Notes under the pieces: generated by a model | Told to the model about the DNA's origin: nothing | Databases searched by the model: none | What the model saw: the letters and a program-made list of their open reading frames with translations, nothing else | Source: UKL13-3 sp044353855 | Lineage (GTDB): Bacteria > Bacteroidota > Bacteroidia > UKL13-3 | Length of the DNA: 64,000 nt | Assembly: GCA_044353855.1 (NCBI GenBank) | Contig: JBILBF010000001.1 | Coordinates: forward strand, 620,001 to 684,000 | Direction: 5' to 3' | Made by a program: the position numbers and the translations under genes | Shown here: positions 53,595 to 63,346 of the stretch, in pieces | Numbering within the stretch: the first letter of the stretch is position 1 | How the letters are laid out: every line of letters begins with the position of its first letter

Positions 53595-55039
53595 CTGATT
53601 TCCTCCGATAAAATTTCCCTTATCTTTTCTATCGATATGCGTTCTTGTTTCATAGTATCACGATAGCGAATAGTGACAGTTTGGTTCTCTAAACTTTCAT
53701 GATCAATGGTAATGCAAAAAGGCGTTCCCAAAGCATCTTGCCTGCGGTAGCGTTTTCCAATTGCATCTTTTTCTTCATAAAAACAAGTGTAATCTAATTT
53801 TAAATCATTCATTAATTGACGAGCTACTTCAGGTAATCCATCTTTTTTGGTTAGCGGAAATATGGCTATTTTAAAAGGAGCTAAAATGGGTGGTAATGAA
53901 AGTACAACTCTTGTGTCTTTTCCATCTTCACCTACAATTTCTTCTTTATAACTGGCACATAATACGGCCAAAAACAATCGGTCTAAACCAATCGATGTTT
54001 CAATTACATACGGAATATAATTTCCATATGGTTTTCCATTTTCATCTAAATCTGCATCAAAGTATTGCAGTTTTTTTCCAGAAAGTTCTTGATGATTCTT
54101 TAAATCAAAATCAGTGCGAGAATGGATACCTTCCATTTCTTTAAAACCAAAAGGGTAATTAAACTCAATATCAACAGCAGCATCGGCATAATGTGCAAGT
54201 TTTACATGGTCATGAAAACGGTAATTTGAATCGCCTAACCCTAATTTTTTATGCCAAATTAATCGTGCTTCTTTCCAATATTCATACCATTTTTTTTGTG
54301 TGCCTGGACGAATAAAAAACTGCATTTCCATTTGTTCAAACTCTCTCATTCGCATAATAAACTGACGAGCTATAATTTCGTTGCGAAAGGCCTTGCCAGT
54401 TTGTGCTATACCAAACGGAATTTTCATTCTGCCTGATTTTTGTACGTTTAAAAAATTAACAAAAATTCCTTGTGCTGTTTCAGGTCGAAGATAAATTTTA
54501 TCCGCATCTTCGGCCATTGCTCCCATTTCGGTACTAAACATTAAATTAAATTGACGAACGTCTGTCCAGTTGCGTGTGCCACTTATTGGACAAGCAATAT
54601 CATGTTGTTCAATTAATGTTTTAAGTTGAATAAGGTTATTGTCAACTAATGCTTTATCTAATGCTGTTTGTAGTTCTTCGGCTTTGGTAGTTTTGCCATC
54701 TTTTTCATACCGTGTAATTTTATCTTCCAGCAATTGATCTGCACGATATCTTTTTTTACTGTCTTTGTTGTCAATCATGGGATCGCTGAAACCATCTATA
54801 TGCCCACTTGCTTTCCATGTTTTAGGATGCATAAAAATAGCCGCATCTAATCCAACAATGTTTTCATGCATTTGCACCATAGCTTTCCACCAATACTGGC
54901 GTAAGTTATTTTTAAGTTCAACTCCGTTTTGTCCATAATCATAAACAGCCCCCAAGCCATCATAAATTTCACTAGATGGAAAAACAAAACCATACTCTTT
55001 GGAATGGCTCACTACTTTTTTAAAAATTTCTTCACTCAT
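53573..55039 (-). CDS. glyS: Glycyl-tRNA synthetase
   Basis: This class II synthetase charges tRNA-Gly. The 488 residues are of the dimeric eukaryotic-like type, with motif 2 (FRNEIIARQFIMRMREFEQME), motif 3 (ETSIGLDRLFLAVL) and the C-terminal anticodon-binding domain (about 385-488). Residues VFPSSEIYDGLGAVYDYGQNG at the front match the family. It is transcribed away from the deacetylase gene. Confidence 0.96.
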   Translation of the reverse strand: MSEEIFKKVVSHSKEYGFVFPSSEIYDGLGAVYDYGQNGVELKNNLRQYWWKAMVQMHENIVGLDAAIFMHPKTWKASGHIDGFSDPMIDNKDSKKRYRADQLLEDKITRYEKDGKTTKAEELQTALDKALVDNNLIQLKTLIEQHDIACPISGTRNWTDVRQFNLMFSTEMGAMAEDADKIYLRPETAQGIFVNFLNVQKSGRMKIPFGIAQTGKAFRNEIIARQFIMRMREFEQMEMQFFIRPGTQKKWYEYWKEARLIWHKKLGLGDSNYRFHDHVKLAHYADAAVDIEFNYPFGFKEMEGIHSRTDFDLKNHQELSGKKLQYFDADLDENGKPYGNYIPYVIETSIGLDRLFLAVLCASYKEEIVGEDGKDTRVVLSLPPILAPFKIAIFPLTKKDGLPEVARQLMNDLKLDYTCFYEEKDAIGKRYRRQDALGTPFCITIDHESLENQTVTIRYRDTMKQERISIEKIREILSEEISWKKLLA

Positions 55040-55291
55040 ATCTTTCGCGAATATAAAAATATTTGTAGTGATTAAGGAATTAGTTGGTTCTGTATGGAGG
55101 ATATATTTGCTGTTAGACTAAATTAATAATTAGAAAAATTGAAAACCAACACGAAATATATTTTAAAGTGTTTAATATCTATACGTTACATTTATGAGTG
55201 TTTCCATGCGTTTATTGAATATAACCTTATTCACTCTTCATGCATAACTTGTTTTGATTTTAGCTAAGGATTGTGTTTAACTTGCAGTTGT

Positions 55292-56587
55292 TTGATACTT
55301 ATTTATAGCCTACATATTGACTCCCCTCGATTGCAGTATATTTTGCATGAGCTTTTTACACGTAGATTAGGTGTTGTGTATTCCTTAACGGGTGATCTTA
55401 ATTCCTTTAAAAACCATGTTGGCCCTAAGATTAATTATAGTCATCAATCAATTGATGATTGTTTGCATATAAAGCCACATGAGTTGTTGTTTGACCAAAA
55501 CATTAGTATTTATAATGTGAATGTAAATCATAACAATGAATGGGATACATTCATTTGGGAGCAAAATGGAGATGTTCCATTTGAATTGTTTGCAGCTTCT
55601 TTTTATTTATTGAGCCGATATGAAGAATATTTACCTCATAAAGTGGATGAACATAATCGATTTGACCATGAACAAAGTTTGGCTGTACAGTATGGATTTA
55701 TTGAAACACCCTTGATCGATAAATGGGCAATTAAACTGAAGATTTTGTTAGAAAATAAATTTGGCCCTATTCCATCTCAACCGCCTTCATATCAATTTAT
55801 CTCAACTTTTGATATTGATACAGCTTATTTATATAAAGGTCTTGAGTATGGTAAACAACTTAAGAAAACGATTAAATCTGCAAGTTTAATGCGCTTTGGA
55901 AAGCTTGCTGAACAATTGCAGGTTATGAATAATAAGATTGACGATCCCTATGATACCTATGATTATATCCAACATATAGCAAAGCAAACACCTATTTTGT
56001 ATTTTGTTCACTGTGGTGGAGATTCTGAATATGATGAATCTATTTCTTTAGAAACGATAGAAATGCAACATCTTTTGGCGAATCTTTCTAAACAATCTGC
56101 TATCGGTATTCATCCTTCTTATAATTCATTTAACAATAGCGAAATTATATCCACTGAAAAGCAAAAACTAGAAAAAGTGTTGTCTAAAAAGATTACCCAA
56201 AGCAGGCAACATTTTTTACGTTTTCAGTTACCACAAACAATGAAATTACTTATTGAATGTGGTATTACAGAGGACTATTCTATGGCTTATAGCGGTGTTT
56301 CAGGCTTCAGAGCATCAACAGCTCATCCTTTTTTATTTTTTGATTTAGAACAAAATGTATGCACATCACTTTTATTATACCCAACTACAATAATGGATGT
56401 TACTCTTCGACATAATATGAATCTTACCATCTCATCAGCAATAAACAAAGCTGAGCAATTAATTCAAGAAGTGAAGCAAGTAAATGGATTATTTATTAAT
56501 CTTTGGCATAACAGTAGCTTTAGTCATACCGATGAATGGTATGATTGGCGCGAAGTGTTTGAGAAAATATATATTTTAGGCAGATGA
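55292..56587 (+). CDS. Polysaccharide deacetylase family protein
   Basis: The product of about 431 residues has an N-terminal alpha/beta domain as in DUF7033 proteins and a C-terminal NodB-like domain: FISTFDIDTAY supplies the Asp pair for metal, IGIHPSYNS a His, and FINLWHNSSFSH the last His. It probably deacetylates a cell-surface polysaccharide. No signal peptide is seen. The start is uncertain: TTG at 55292 fits the family front (ILIYSLHIDSPRL); TTG at 55271 is also possible. It overlaps the FemAB-like gene (ATGA), so they work together. Confidence 0.82.
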   Translation: MILIYSLHIDSPRLQYILHELFTRRLGVVYSLTGDLNSFKNHVGPKINYSHQSIDDCLHIKPHELLFDQNISIYNVNVNHNNEWDTFIWEQNGDVPFELFAASFYLLSRYEEYLPHKVDEHNRFDHEQSLAVQYGFIETPLIDKWAIKLKILLENKFGPIPSQPPSYQFISTFDIDTAYLYKGLEYGKQLKKTIKSASLMRFGKLAEQLQVMNNKIDDPYDTYDYIQHIAKQTPILYFVHCGGDSEYDESISLETIEMQHLLANLSKQSAIGIHPSYNSFNNSEIISTEKQKLEKVLSKKITQSRQHFLRFQLPQTMKLLIECGITEDYSMAYSGVSGFRASTAHPFLFFDLEQNVCTSLLLYPTTIMDVTLRHNMNLTISSAINKAEQLIQEVKQVNGLFINLWHNSSFSHTDEWYDWREVFEKIYILGR

Positions 56588-57492
56588 TAAAGTATGTAAC
56601 ACACCATGAAATTGATAAAACGAAGTGGGATATATGTATTGAACAATCAGCTAATAGTTTGGTCTATGGATATAGCTGGTATTTAGATATTGTTGCCCCT
56701 CAATGGCATGCTTTAATACTTAATAACTATGAAGCAGTAATGCCACTTACAGCTAATCGCAAACTATTTATAAATTACCTGTATCAGCCTTTTTTTACCC
56801 AACAACTAGGGGTGTTTTATACGCCCTTTTTTACACAAGACTTGATTCATGATTTTATCGATGCAATTCCTAGTAAATATAAATTTATTGATATAAATAT
56901 TAATGATCAAAACGAAATAGAAAGTACAAAGTATAACATTAAAAAACGTAAGAATTTTGTACTAGACTTAAATTATACTTATGATCATTTACATAAACAT
57001 TTTGATGATCATTGTAAACGAAATATTAAAAAAGCAAAAAAAGAAACCTATTCAATCCAAGTATTAGATCCTGCTTTAGCAGTTGCATTTTACCAAAAGC
57101 ATAAGGCACAAAATACAGCAAATATACTAGTCAAAGATTATCAAAATCTGTTACAGCTATTGCTTAAGGCAAACGAAAAAAAATTCTTGCTGAGTCGAGG
57201 TGTTTTTACAGAAAATAATGAGCTAATTGCTGTAAGTGTTTTCATTATGCAACGCGGACGGATCATCTATCTATTGGGAGGTGCAAATGAAATTGGGAGG
57301 GAAAGGAGAGCTATGTATCGGTTGTTTGACGATTTGATTCATCAGTTTAGTTGTCACGCCTTCATTTTGGATTTTGAGGGTTCCGAAATACAAGGCATTG
57401 CTCGCTTTTTTAAAGGATTTGGAGCAAAAAAGCAACCCTATTTTAAATTACAAATAAACAGACTACCTTGGTTTATGAAATGGCTCAAATGA
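56584..57492 (+). CDS. FemAB/GNAT-like acyltransferase
   Basis: The 302 residues resemble GNAT-fold FemAB-type transferases: SLVYGYSWYLDIV, the strand FVLDLNYTYDHLHKHFD, HCKRNIKKAKK and the C-terminal half with ISVFIMQRGRIIYLLGGANE and FDFEGSEIQGIARFFKGFG. Such proteins add amino acids or acyl groups to cell-wall or surface polymers. Its start overlaps the deacetylase stop by 4 bp. Together they may modify a polysaccharide. The 3' end lies in a long perfect hairpin (57480-57529). Confidence 0.82.
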   Translation: MIKYVTHHEIDKTKWDICIEQSANSLVYGYSWYLDIVAPQWHALILNNYEAVMPLTANRKLFINYLYQPFFTQQLGVFYTPFFTQDLIHDFIDAIPSKYKFIDININDQNEIESTKYNIKKRKNFVLDLNYTYDHLHKHFDDHCKRNIKKAKKETYSIQVLDPALAVAFYQKHKAQNTANILVKDYQNLLQLLLKANEKKFLLSRGVFTENNELIAVSVFIMQRGRIIYLLGGANEIGRERRAMYRLFDDLIHQFSCHAFILDFEGSEIQGIARFFKGFGAKKQPYFKLQINRLPWFMKWLK

Positions 57493-57529
57493 TAAGAAAT
57501 AAATTTTTATTTCTTATCATTTGAGCCAT
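57480..57529. terminator. Perfect 24 bp inverted repeat spanning the FemAB-like stop codon
   Basis: Bases 57480-57503 pair perfectly with 57506-57529, leaving a 2-base loop. The left arm begins ATGGCTCAAATGATAAGAAA and includes the last codons and stop of the gene, so the right arm is an inverted copy of the gene end. It may act as a terminator or mRNA 3' stabiliser, but there is no T run. Confidence 0.8.
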
Positions 57530-57599
57530 CTTGCCAATGCTCTTATCCTAATAATATAATATTAACTTAGGGAATCATTTAGTTGAATTAATAGAAATC

Positions 57600-58472
57600 A
57601 TGAAAATCGCAGCCATAGATATTGGATCAAATGCTATACGTCTTCAAATAGCTAGAGTAACAAATGAAATTGGAGAAGAACCTTTTAAAAAAGTTGAATT
57701 TGTACGCATTCCCATTCGACTTGGTGATGATGCATTTACAGATGGAAAAATAAGCAAAGAAAAACGTGAAATTTTTTATAAAGCCATTCATTCATTTGCT
57801 TTGTTAATGGATGTGTATGAGGTTGAAAGTTATATGGCATGTGCAACCTCTGCTCTACGAGAAGCTAAAAATGGAAACAGGATCGTTGAAAGAGTTTTTG
57901 AAAAATCGGGATTAAAAATTGAAATCATTAACGGTAAACGTGAATCAGAATTAATTTTAAAATCAATTAAACAACATTTAGAACCTGGTAAAAGTTATTT
58001 AACCATTGACGTTGGTGGAGGGAGTACTGAAATGACAGTAATCAAAAATAAAAAAGCATATGATTCTGTTTCATTTGATGTAGGAACAATTAGATTATTA
58101 GATAATGCTGTAAAGAAAAATACGTGGGACCAAATTGAAGCTTATGTTAAAGGACATGTTAAAGATTTTAAAAATGCCGAAGCAATAGCTACCAGTGGCA
58201 CTATAAATAAGATTGCAATGATTATCAATCCTTCAACCGATCCACATATCACTACAGATCAATTAGATTATTTTTACAAGGATGTTAAAAAACTAAGTAT
58301 GATTGAACGAATTGAGAAATATAAATTAAATCCTGATAGAGCGGATGTAATTGCACCATCAGCAAGTATTTATCTTAAAATATTAGGTTGGGGAAATATT
58401 GATAAAATGCATGCACCTAGTGCTGGACTTAAAGATGGTATTTTATATGAGCTTCTTGAAAAAATTAAATAG
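57600..58472 (+). CDS. Ppx/GppA phosphatase family protein
   Basis: The 290 residues have the actin-like ATPase fold with IDIGSNAIRLQIA and DVGGGSTEMTV phosphate loops and the catalytic-type Glu in SALREAKNG. Members hydrolyse polyphosphate or pppGpp. At 290 residues it contains only the phosphatase core and lacks the C-terminal HD-like domain of E. coli Ppx and GppA. It is followed with no gap by truA. Confidence 0.9.
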   Translation: MKIAAIDIGSNAIRLQIARVTNEIGEEPFKKVEFVRIPIRLGDDAFTDGKISKEKREIFYKAIHSFALLMDVYEVESYMACATSALREAKNGNRIVERVFEKSGLKIEIINGKRESELILKSIKQHLEPGKSYLTIDVGGGSTEMTVIKNKKAYDSVSFDVGTIRLLDNAVKKNTWDQIEAYVKGHVKDFKNAEAIATSGTINKIAMIINPSTDPHITTDQLDYFYKDVKKLSMIERIEKYKLNPDRADVIAPSASIYLKILGWGNIDKMHAPSAGLKDGILYELLEKIK

Positions 58473-59216
58473 ATGCGATACGTTATTCAATTAGCTTATA
58501 AAGGAACAAACTACCATGGCTGGCAAAAACAACATAATGCAGTGAGTGTGCAAAGTATATTGGACGAAAAAATTTCTTTATTACAAGGTGAAAATATTGA
58601 AACGCTTGGTTGCGGTCGAACAGATACAGGGGTTCATGCTAAAAATTTTTACGCACATTTTGATTCAACAAAAATAATAACCCCCGATATTTTTGTTCAC
58701 AAAATCAATCAACTATTACCCAACGATATTGTAGTTTTTGAAGTATTACATGTTGCTGATGATTTTAATGCTCGTTTTGATGCGGTAAGCAGAACATATG
58801 AATATTGGATTATTCAAAAGCAAAATCCTTTTTTAATTGGACTCTCATTATATCAATATAGGCCATTAGATATTGAACGAATGAACATCGCTGCAGAATC
58901 ATTAATTGGGACTAAAAACTTTGAATGTTTTAGTAGAGTTCAAACACAGGTAAATAATTTTATATGTACTATTGAATATGCTCAATGGACAATTGAAGAT
59001 GACAAATTAATTTTTACCATTAGAGCCAATCGTTTTTTGCGAAGTATGGTTCGAGCAATCGTTGGAAGTTTACTTGAAATTGGTAAAGGCAAACTTCCTA
59101 CAACTAATATTCAGTATATTATCGATAGTAAAAAAAGAAGTGAAGCAGGCCAATCAGCTCCTGCAAAAGGGTTATATCTAACTCAAATTGAATACCCCAA
59201 CCTGCCTCTTAAATAA
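58473..59216 (+). CDS. truA: tRNA pseudouridine synthase A
   Basis: TruA makes pseudouridine at positions 38-40 of tRNA anticodon arms. The 247 residues show YKGTNYHGWQKQ, the catalytic Asp in GCGRTDTGVHAKNF and the RANRFLRSMVRAIVGSLLEI helix. Length is normal. It directly follows the Ppx gene (stop and ATG adjacent) and precedes the ABC exporter by 18 bp, so these three probably form an operon. Confidence 0.95.
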   Translation: MRYVIQLAYKGTNYHGWQKQHNAVSVQSILDEKISLLQGENIETLGCGRTDTGVHAKNFYAHFDSTKIITPDIFVHKINQLLPNDIVVFEVLHVADDFNARFDAVSRTYEYWIIQKQNPFLIGLSLYQYRPLDIERMNIAAESLIGTKNFECFSRVQTQVNNFICTIEYAQWTIEDDKLIFTIRANRFLRSMVRAIVGSLLEIGKGKLPTTNIQYIIDSKKRSEAGQSAPAKGLYLTQIEYPNLPLK

Positions 59217-59234
59217 TTTACATGTAATCAACTT

Positions 59235-61010
59235 ATGTCGGGAAGCATTCAGCCAAAAAACACAACAGGATCAGCGTTTAAATTGAGTTTGCTTAGGCGT
59301 GTATATGCTCTAGCTAAACCTTATCGAACCAAACTGTTTACGGCTATTGCACTAACCTTATGTATGTCGTTTTTAGGCCCATTCCGTCCATTTCTTATTC
59401 AATACACGCTTGATAATAATGTTGCCAAAGGGGATATGAAAGGGCTTGTATCAATGAGTATACTTATTTTTGGTTTGTTGTTATTACAGTCTTTGTTTCA
59501 AGTATGGAGTACTATTTTCACCAATTTTTTAGGTCAAAGTGTTATCAAAGATTTACGTATTCAAGTGTATACATACCTTACAGGTTTAAAGTTGAAATTT
59601 TATGATAAAACACCTGTTGGAACGTTGGTTACCCGTTCGATCTCTGATATTGAAACGATTGCTGATGTTTTTAGTGAAGGGCTTATCAATATCACAGGGG
59701 ATTTGTTGCAGATTGTATTCATTCTAATATTAATGTTTTATACCGATTGGCGTTTAACCTTAATTAGTTTATCTGTATTGCCAGTTCTTTTATACGCTGG
59801 TTATTTGTTTAAAGAAGCGGTACGTAAATCTTTTGAAGCTGTTAGAAATGAAGTTGCCAGACTCAATACATTTGTACAAGAGCATATTCAAGGAATGCAA
59901 ATTGTACAACTATTTAATAGAGAAGAAAAAGAGTTAGATAGCTTTAAAGAAATAAATCGTACTCATAGAGATGCTAATATTCGTTCCGTATTTTATTATT
60001 CTGTATTTTTTCCTATAGTAGAAATGGTTGCTGCGGTTTCAACTGCTTTGATTCTTTGGTATGGAGCTAAAGAAGTTATTTGGGAAACTACTACCATAGG
60101 TATATTAATTGCATTTATCATGTATGTAAATTTGTTTTTTAGACCTATACGTCAGTTAGCGGATAGATTCAATACTCTGCAAATGGGCATGGTTTCGGCC
60201 GAAAGGATCTTTAAATTAATTGATACTGAACAAAATTTAGAACCAAGTGGAACAAATCCTTTGGATGATATTATTGGCACTATTGAATTTAAAAATGTAT
60301 GGTTTGGATATGCCAAAGATGAATATGTTCTGAAAAATATTAATATCAAAGTAGATGAAGGTAAAATTATAGCTCTTGTAGGCGCCACTGGAGCTGGAAA
60401 ATCTTCTATTATCAATTTAATTAGTCGGTTTTATGAAATCGATAAAGGGACTATTTATGTTGATGGATTAGATTTATACACTTTGAACATAAAAGATGTT
60501 CGCAAACATATATCCGTTGTATTGCAAGATGTTTTTTTATTTAGTGGTAGTGTCATGCAAAACATTAAACTATTTAATCAAAGTTGTTCGGATGAGCAAG
60601 TAATAGCTACTGCTAAACTTTTAGGAGCACATTCATTTATTTCAGCTTTGCCTAATGGATATAATCAAGAGGTGCATGAACGAGGTGCTACTTTATCTGT
60701 TGGCCAACGTCAGCTTATATCATTTGTTAGAGCAATGGTTAATAACCCCAAAGTGCTTATTTTGGATGAAGCAACTTCATCTGTTGATAATGAAACAGAA
60801 GAGCTGATACAACAAGCTATTGGTAAAATGATGAAAGGCAGAACATCAATTGTGATTGCACATAGGCTTTCAACTATTCAATATGCAAATGAAATTGTGG
60901 TGCTTGATAAAGGTGAAATAGTAGAACGGGGAACCCATGCTCAACTCATATCTTTAAATAAGGTTTATAAACAACTATATGAATTGCAGTTTGCCGAATC
61001 GATAGGTTAA
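59235..61010 (+). CDS. ABC exporter, fused permease and ATPase
   Basis: The 591 residues contain six membrane helices in the first 330 (type I exporter fold) and a nucleotide-binding domain with Walker A ALVGATGAGKSSII, the signature LSVGQRQLISF, Walker B VLILDEATSSVDNE and the H-loop IVIAHRLSTI. The layout is that of MsbA/LmrA half-transporters, which dimerise and export lipids or drugs; the substrate is unknown. It follows truA by 18 bp. Confidence 0.95.
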   Translation: MSGSIQPKNTTGSAFKLSLLRRVYALAKPYRTKLFTAIALTLCMSFLGPFRPFLIQYTLDNNVAKGDMKGLVSMSILIFGLLLLQSLFQVWSTIFTNFLGQSVIKDLRIQVYTYLTGLKLKFYDKTPVGTLVTRSISDIETIADVFSEGLINITGDLLQIVFILILMFYTDWRLTLISLSVLPVLLYAGYLFKEAVRKSFEAVRNEVARLNTFVQEHIQGMQIVQLFNREEKELDSFKEINRTHRDANIRSVFYYSVFFPIVEMVAAVSTALILWYGAKEVIWETTTIGILIAFIMYVNLFFRPIRQLADRFNTLQMGMVSAERIFKLIDTEQNLEPSGTNPLDDIIGTIEFKNVWFGYAKDEYVLKNINIKVDEGKIIALVGATGAGKSSIINLISRFYEIDKGTIYVDGLDLYTLNIKDVRKHISVVLQDVFLFSGSVMQNIKLFNQSCSDEQVIATAKLLGAHSFISALPNGYNQEVHERGATLSVGQRQLISFVRAMVNNPKVLILDEATSSVDNETEELIQQAIGKMMKGRTSIVIAHRLSTIQYANEIVVLDKGEIVERGTHAQLISLNKVYKQLYELQFAESIG

Positions 61011-61029
61011 TAATATATTGCCTATTACT

Positions 61030-62319
61030 ATGTTACGTATACTGCTTTTTTGTTTTGTAAATATATCTATTGTTACTGCCCAAAATAGGATAATGATAGA
61101 TAGCTTAACTCATGTTTTAAAAACTGAAAAAAAGGATACTTCAAAAATTAATATATACAACTTACTCGCCTGGGAATACCACAATTCTAATATTACGCTT
61201 ACTGATAGTTTTGCTTCATTGGCTATAACATTTGGGGAGAAAGAAAAATTTTGTAAAGGCTCAGGAAACGGGTATTTAAATAAATCATTTGTTTATAGAA
61301 ATGCGGGTAATTATCCAGCAGCACTTCAAGCTTGTAGGTGGGCCCTTGTTCAGTTTTTAAAATGTGGATATAAGTTGGGTTATGCCTCCGCTTACAATAA
61401 TATTGCGAGTATTCATTACTTGATGAGTAACCACAGCACTGCCCAATTTTATTATTACCAATCTCTTAAAATATCGGAGTCGTTAGGAGATGAAAAAGGT
61501 ACAGCTAGAACATTAAATAATATTGGTGTCGTATTTATGGAACAACGTCAATATGATAAAGCATTAATTTATTTTAATAAAGCATATGCAATACTACAAT
61601 CTCAAAATGACGATCAAGGCATGGCAGACTGTCTTAATAATATAGGCAGCATTTATCAATTCAAAAATGATACAAAACAGGCTGTAGAAAGTTATCAAAA
61701 ATGTGCCGAAATAAATGCCATAGTTGGTGATAAAAAAGACGAATCGAGTGCAATCCATAATATAGGACTAGTATATTATGATCAACATGATTTTAAAAAT
61801 GCTCTTACCTATTTTCATATATCATTAAGGCTTGATGAACAGTTAGGGAATATTCCTTCTATTATCCTTACTTATAATAGCATTGCAAATTGTTATATTA
61901 AATTATCGATGTATCATGCCGCGTTTAAGTATGCAAATGAGGCTCTTCAATTAGCCTTAGGATTTAATATGAAAACTGAAATAATGAATGCTTATGAGTT
62001 ATTATATAAAATTGAACAACAAAAAGGCAATTTCAAAAAAGCATTATCTTTTCATGAATTGTATAAGGCTTATAATGACTCCATTTACAATATAGAGACC
62101 AATGACAAAGTTGCTGAACTTGAAACTCAGTATTTACAGGAGAAACAAGAAAAACAATCTCTGTTGAATACAAAAGAACAAGAAATTAACCTCATTCATT
62201 CTCAAGAAAAAGAACATGCTGTTACACAATATATTTTTATAATAGGGCTGGTGCTTATCATTTTTGTATCGTTGATTTATATTGTTTTTTTCTTGATAAG
62301 AAAGGTGAAATCATCTTGA
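61030..62319 (+). CDS. TPR protein with one membrane helix, sensor-like without output domain
   Basis: The 429 residues start at the ATG at 61030 with a signal peptide ending VTAQ; a TTG lies four codons before. Tetratricopeptide repeats run from about 60 to 340 (RTLNNIGVVFMEQRQYDKAL and similar), then a coiled coil (360-395) and a membrane helix (about 399-425), and the protein stops four residues after RKV. This is the same layout, with the membrane helix at the same position, as the histidine kinase at 39410-41449, but the kinase domain is absent and the sequence after the stop shows no remnant. It may be a partner or decoy of such kinases. Confidence 0.85.
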   Translation: MLRILLFCFVNISIVTAQNRIMIDSLTHVLKTEKKDTSKINIYNLLAWEYHNSNITLTDSFASLAITFGEKEKFCKGSGNGYLNKSFVYRNAGNYPAALQACRWALVQFLKCGYKLGYASAYNNIASIHYLMSNHSTAQFYYYQSLKISESLGDEKGTARTLNNIGVVFMEQRQYDKALIYFNKAYAILQSQNDDQGMADCLNNIGSIYQFKNDTKQAVESYQKCAEINAIVGDKKDESSAIHNIGLVYYDQHDFKNALTYFHISLRLDEQLGNIPSIILTYNSIANCYIKLSMYHAAFKYANEALQLALGFNMKTEIMNAYELLYKIEQQKGNFKKALSFHELYKAYNDSIYNIETNDKVAELETQYLQEKQEKQSLLNTKEQEINLIHSQEKEHAVTQYIFIIGLVLIIFVSLIYIVFFLIRKVKSS

Positions 62320-62341
62320 TTTTCAGTTAAATAAAACGCAA

Positions 62342-62371
62342 TTGTAATTTGCGTAAAAAAGCGCATATTTG
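62342..62371 (+). promoter_or_regulatory. Likely promoter of sucD
   Basis: TTG at 62342-62344, a 19 bp spacer and CATATTTG at 62364-62371 fit the Bacteroidota pattern with one mismatch in the -7 element. The leader would be about 25 bases. Confidence 0.5.
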
Positions 62372-62402
62372 CCCCACTTAAAAGCACAAATAGTAACAAT
62401 TC

Positions 62403-63287
62403 ATGGCAGTATTAGTAGACAAAAATTCTAAAGTAATTGTGCAAGGTTTTACGGGAAGCGAAGGTAGCTTTCATGCACAACAAATGATTGAATATGGAAC
62501 AAACCTAGTTGGTGGTGTAACACCAGGCAAAGGTGGCCAAACTCATTTAGACAAACCTGTATTTAACACAGTTAAAGAAGCAGTAGATAAAGCTGGAGCA
62601 AATACCTCCATTATTTTTGTGCCTCCTCCATTTGCAGCTGATGCAATTATGGAAGCAGCTGATGCTGGTATTAAAGTTATTGTCTGTATAACGGAAGGCA
62701 TTCCAGTAAAAGATATGATTGATGCCAAAGAATACATTAAAGGAAAAGAATGCACGTTAATTGGACCAAATTGTCCGGGTGTTATTACTCCTGGTCAAGC
62801 AAAGGTTGGTATCATGCCTGGTTTTGTTTTCAAGCAAGGTCGTATTGGTATTGTATCTAAGTCAGGTACTTTAACCTACGAAGCGGCAGATCAAATTGTG
62901 AAAGCTGGAATGGGAATTAGCACAGCCATTGGTATTGGAGGAGATCCTATTATTGGAACACCAACCAAAGGTGCAGTTGAATTATTAATGAACGACCCCG
63001 AAACGGATGCTATTGTTATGATTGGTGAAATAGGAGGAAACTATGAAGCTGATGCAGCACGTTGGATTAAAGAAACTGGAAACAAAAAGCCTGTAGTAGG
63101 ATTTATAGCTGGACAAACTGCTCCTCCAGGTCGTAGAATGGGTCATGCTGGTGCAATTGTTGGAGGTCATGATGATACTGCTGCTGCTAAAATGGCTATT
63201 ATGCGCGAGTGTGGTTTACATGTTGTCGAATCACCAGCAGAGATTGGTTCTAAAATGTTGGAAGTATTAAGCGCAAAAGGAATATAA
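62403..63287 (+). CDS. sucD: Succinate-CoA ligase, alpha subunit
   Basis: This TCA-cycle enzyme subunit forms succinate and a nucleoside triphosphate from succinyl-CoA. The 294 residues show the CoA-binding VQGFTGSEGSFHAQQM, GPNCPGVITPG, KSGTLTYEAA and the phosphohistidine loop GHAGAIVGGHDDTA. Length is normal. The beta subunit sucC is not adjacent, which is seen in several Bacteroidota. A promoter and a terminator bound it as a single gene. Confidence 0.96.
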   Translation: MAVLVDKNSKVIVQGFTGSEGSFHAQQMIEYGTNLVGGVTPGKGGQTHLDKPVFNTVKEAVDKAGANTSIIFVPPPFAADAIMEAADAGIKVIVCITEGIPVKDMIDAKEYIKGKECTLIGPNCPGVITPGQAKVGIMPGFVFKQGRIGIVSKSGTLTYEAADQIVKAGMGISTAIGIGGDPIIGTPTKGAVELLMNDPETDAIVMIGEIGGNYEADAARWIKETGNKKPVVGFIAGQTAPPGRRMGHAGAIVGGHDDTAAAKMAIMRECGLHVVESPAEIGSKMLEVLSAKGI

Positions 63288-63310
63288 ATTTAATAATACG
63301 AATATAAATT

Positions 63311-63346
63311 AAGGCGTCTTACTATTTTAGTTGGACGCCTTTTTTA
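63311..63346. terminator. Terminator after sucD
   Basis: GGCGTC at 63313-63318 pairs with GACGCC at 63334-63339 and is followed by a T run; A-rich sequence on the left lets it serve the convergent YceI-like gene as well. Confidence 0.8.
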
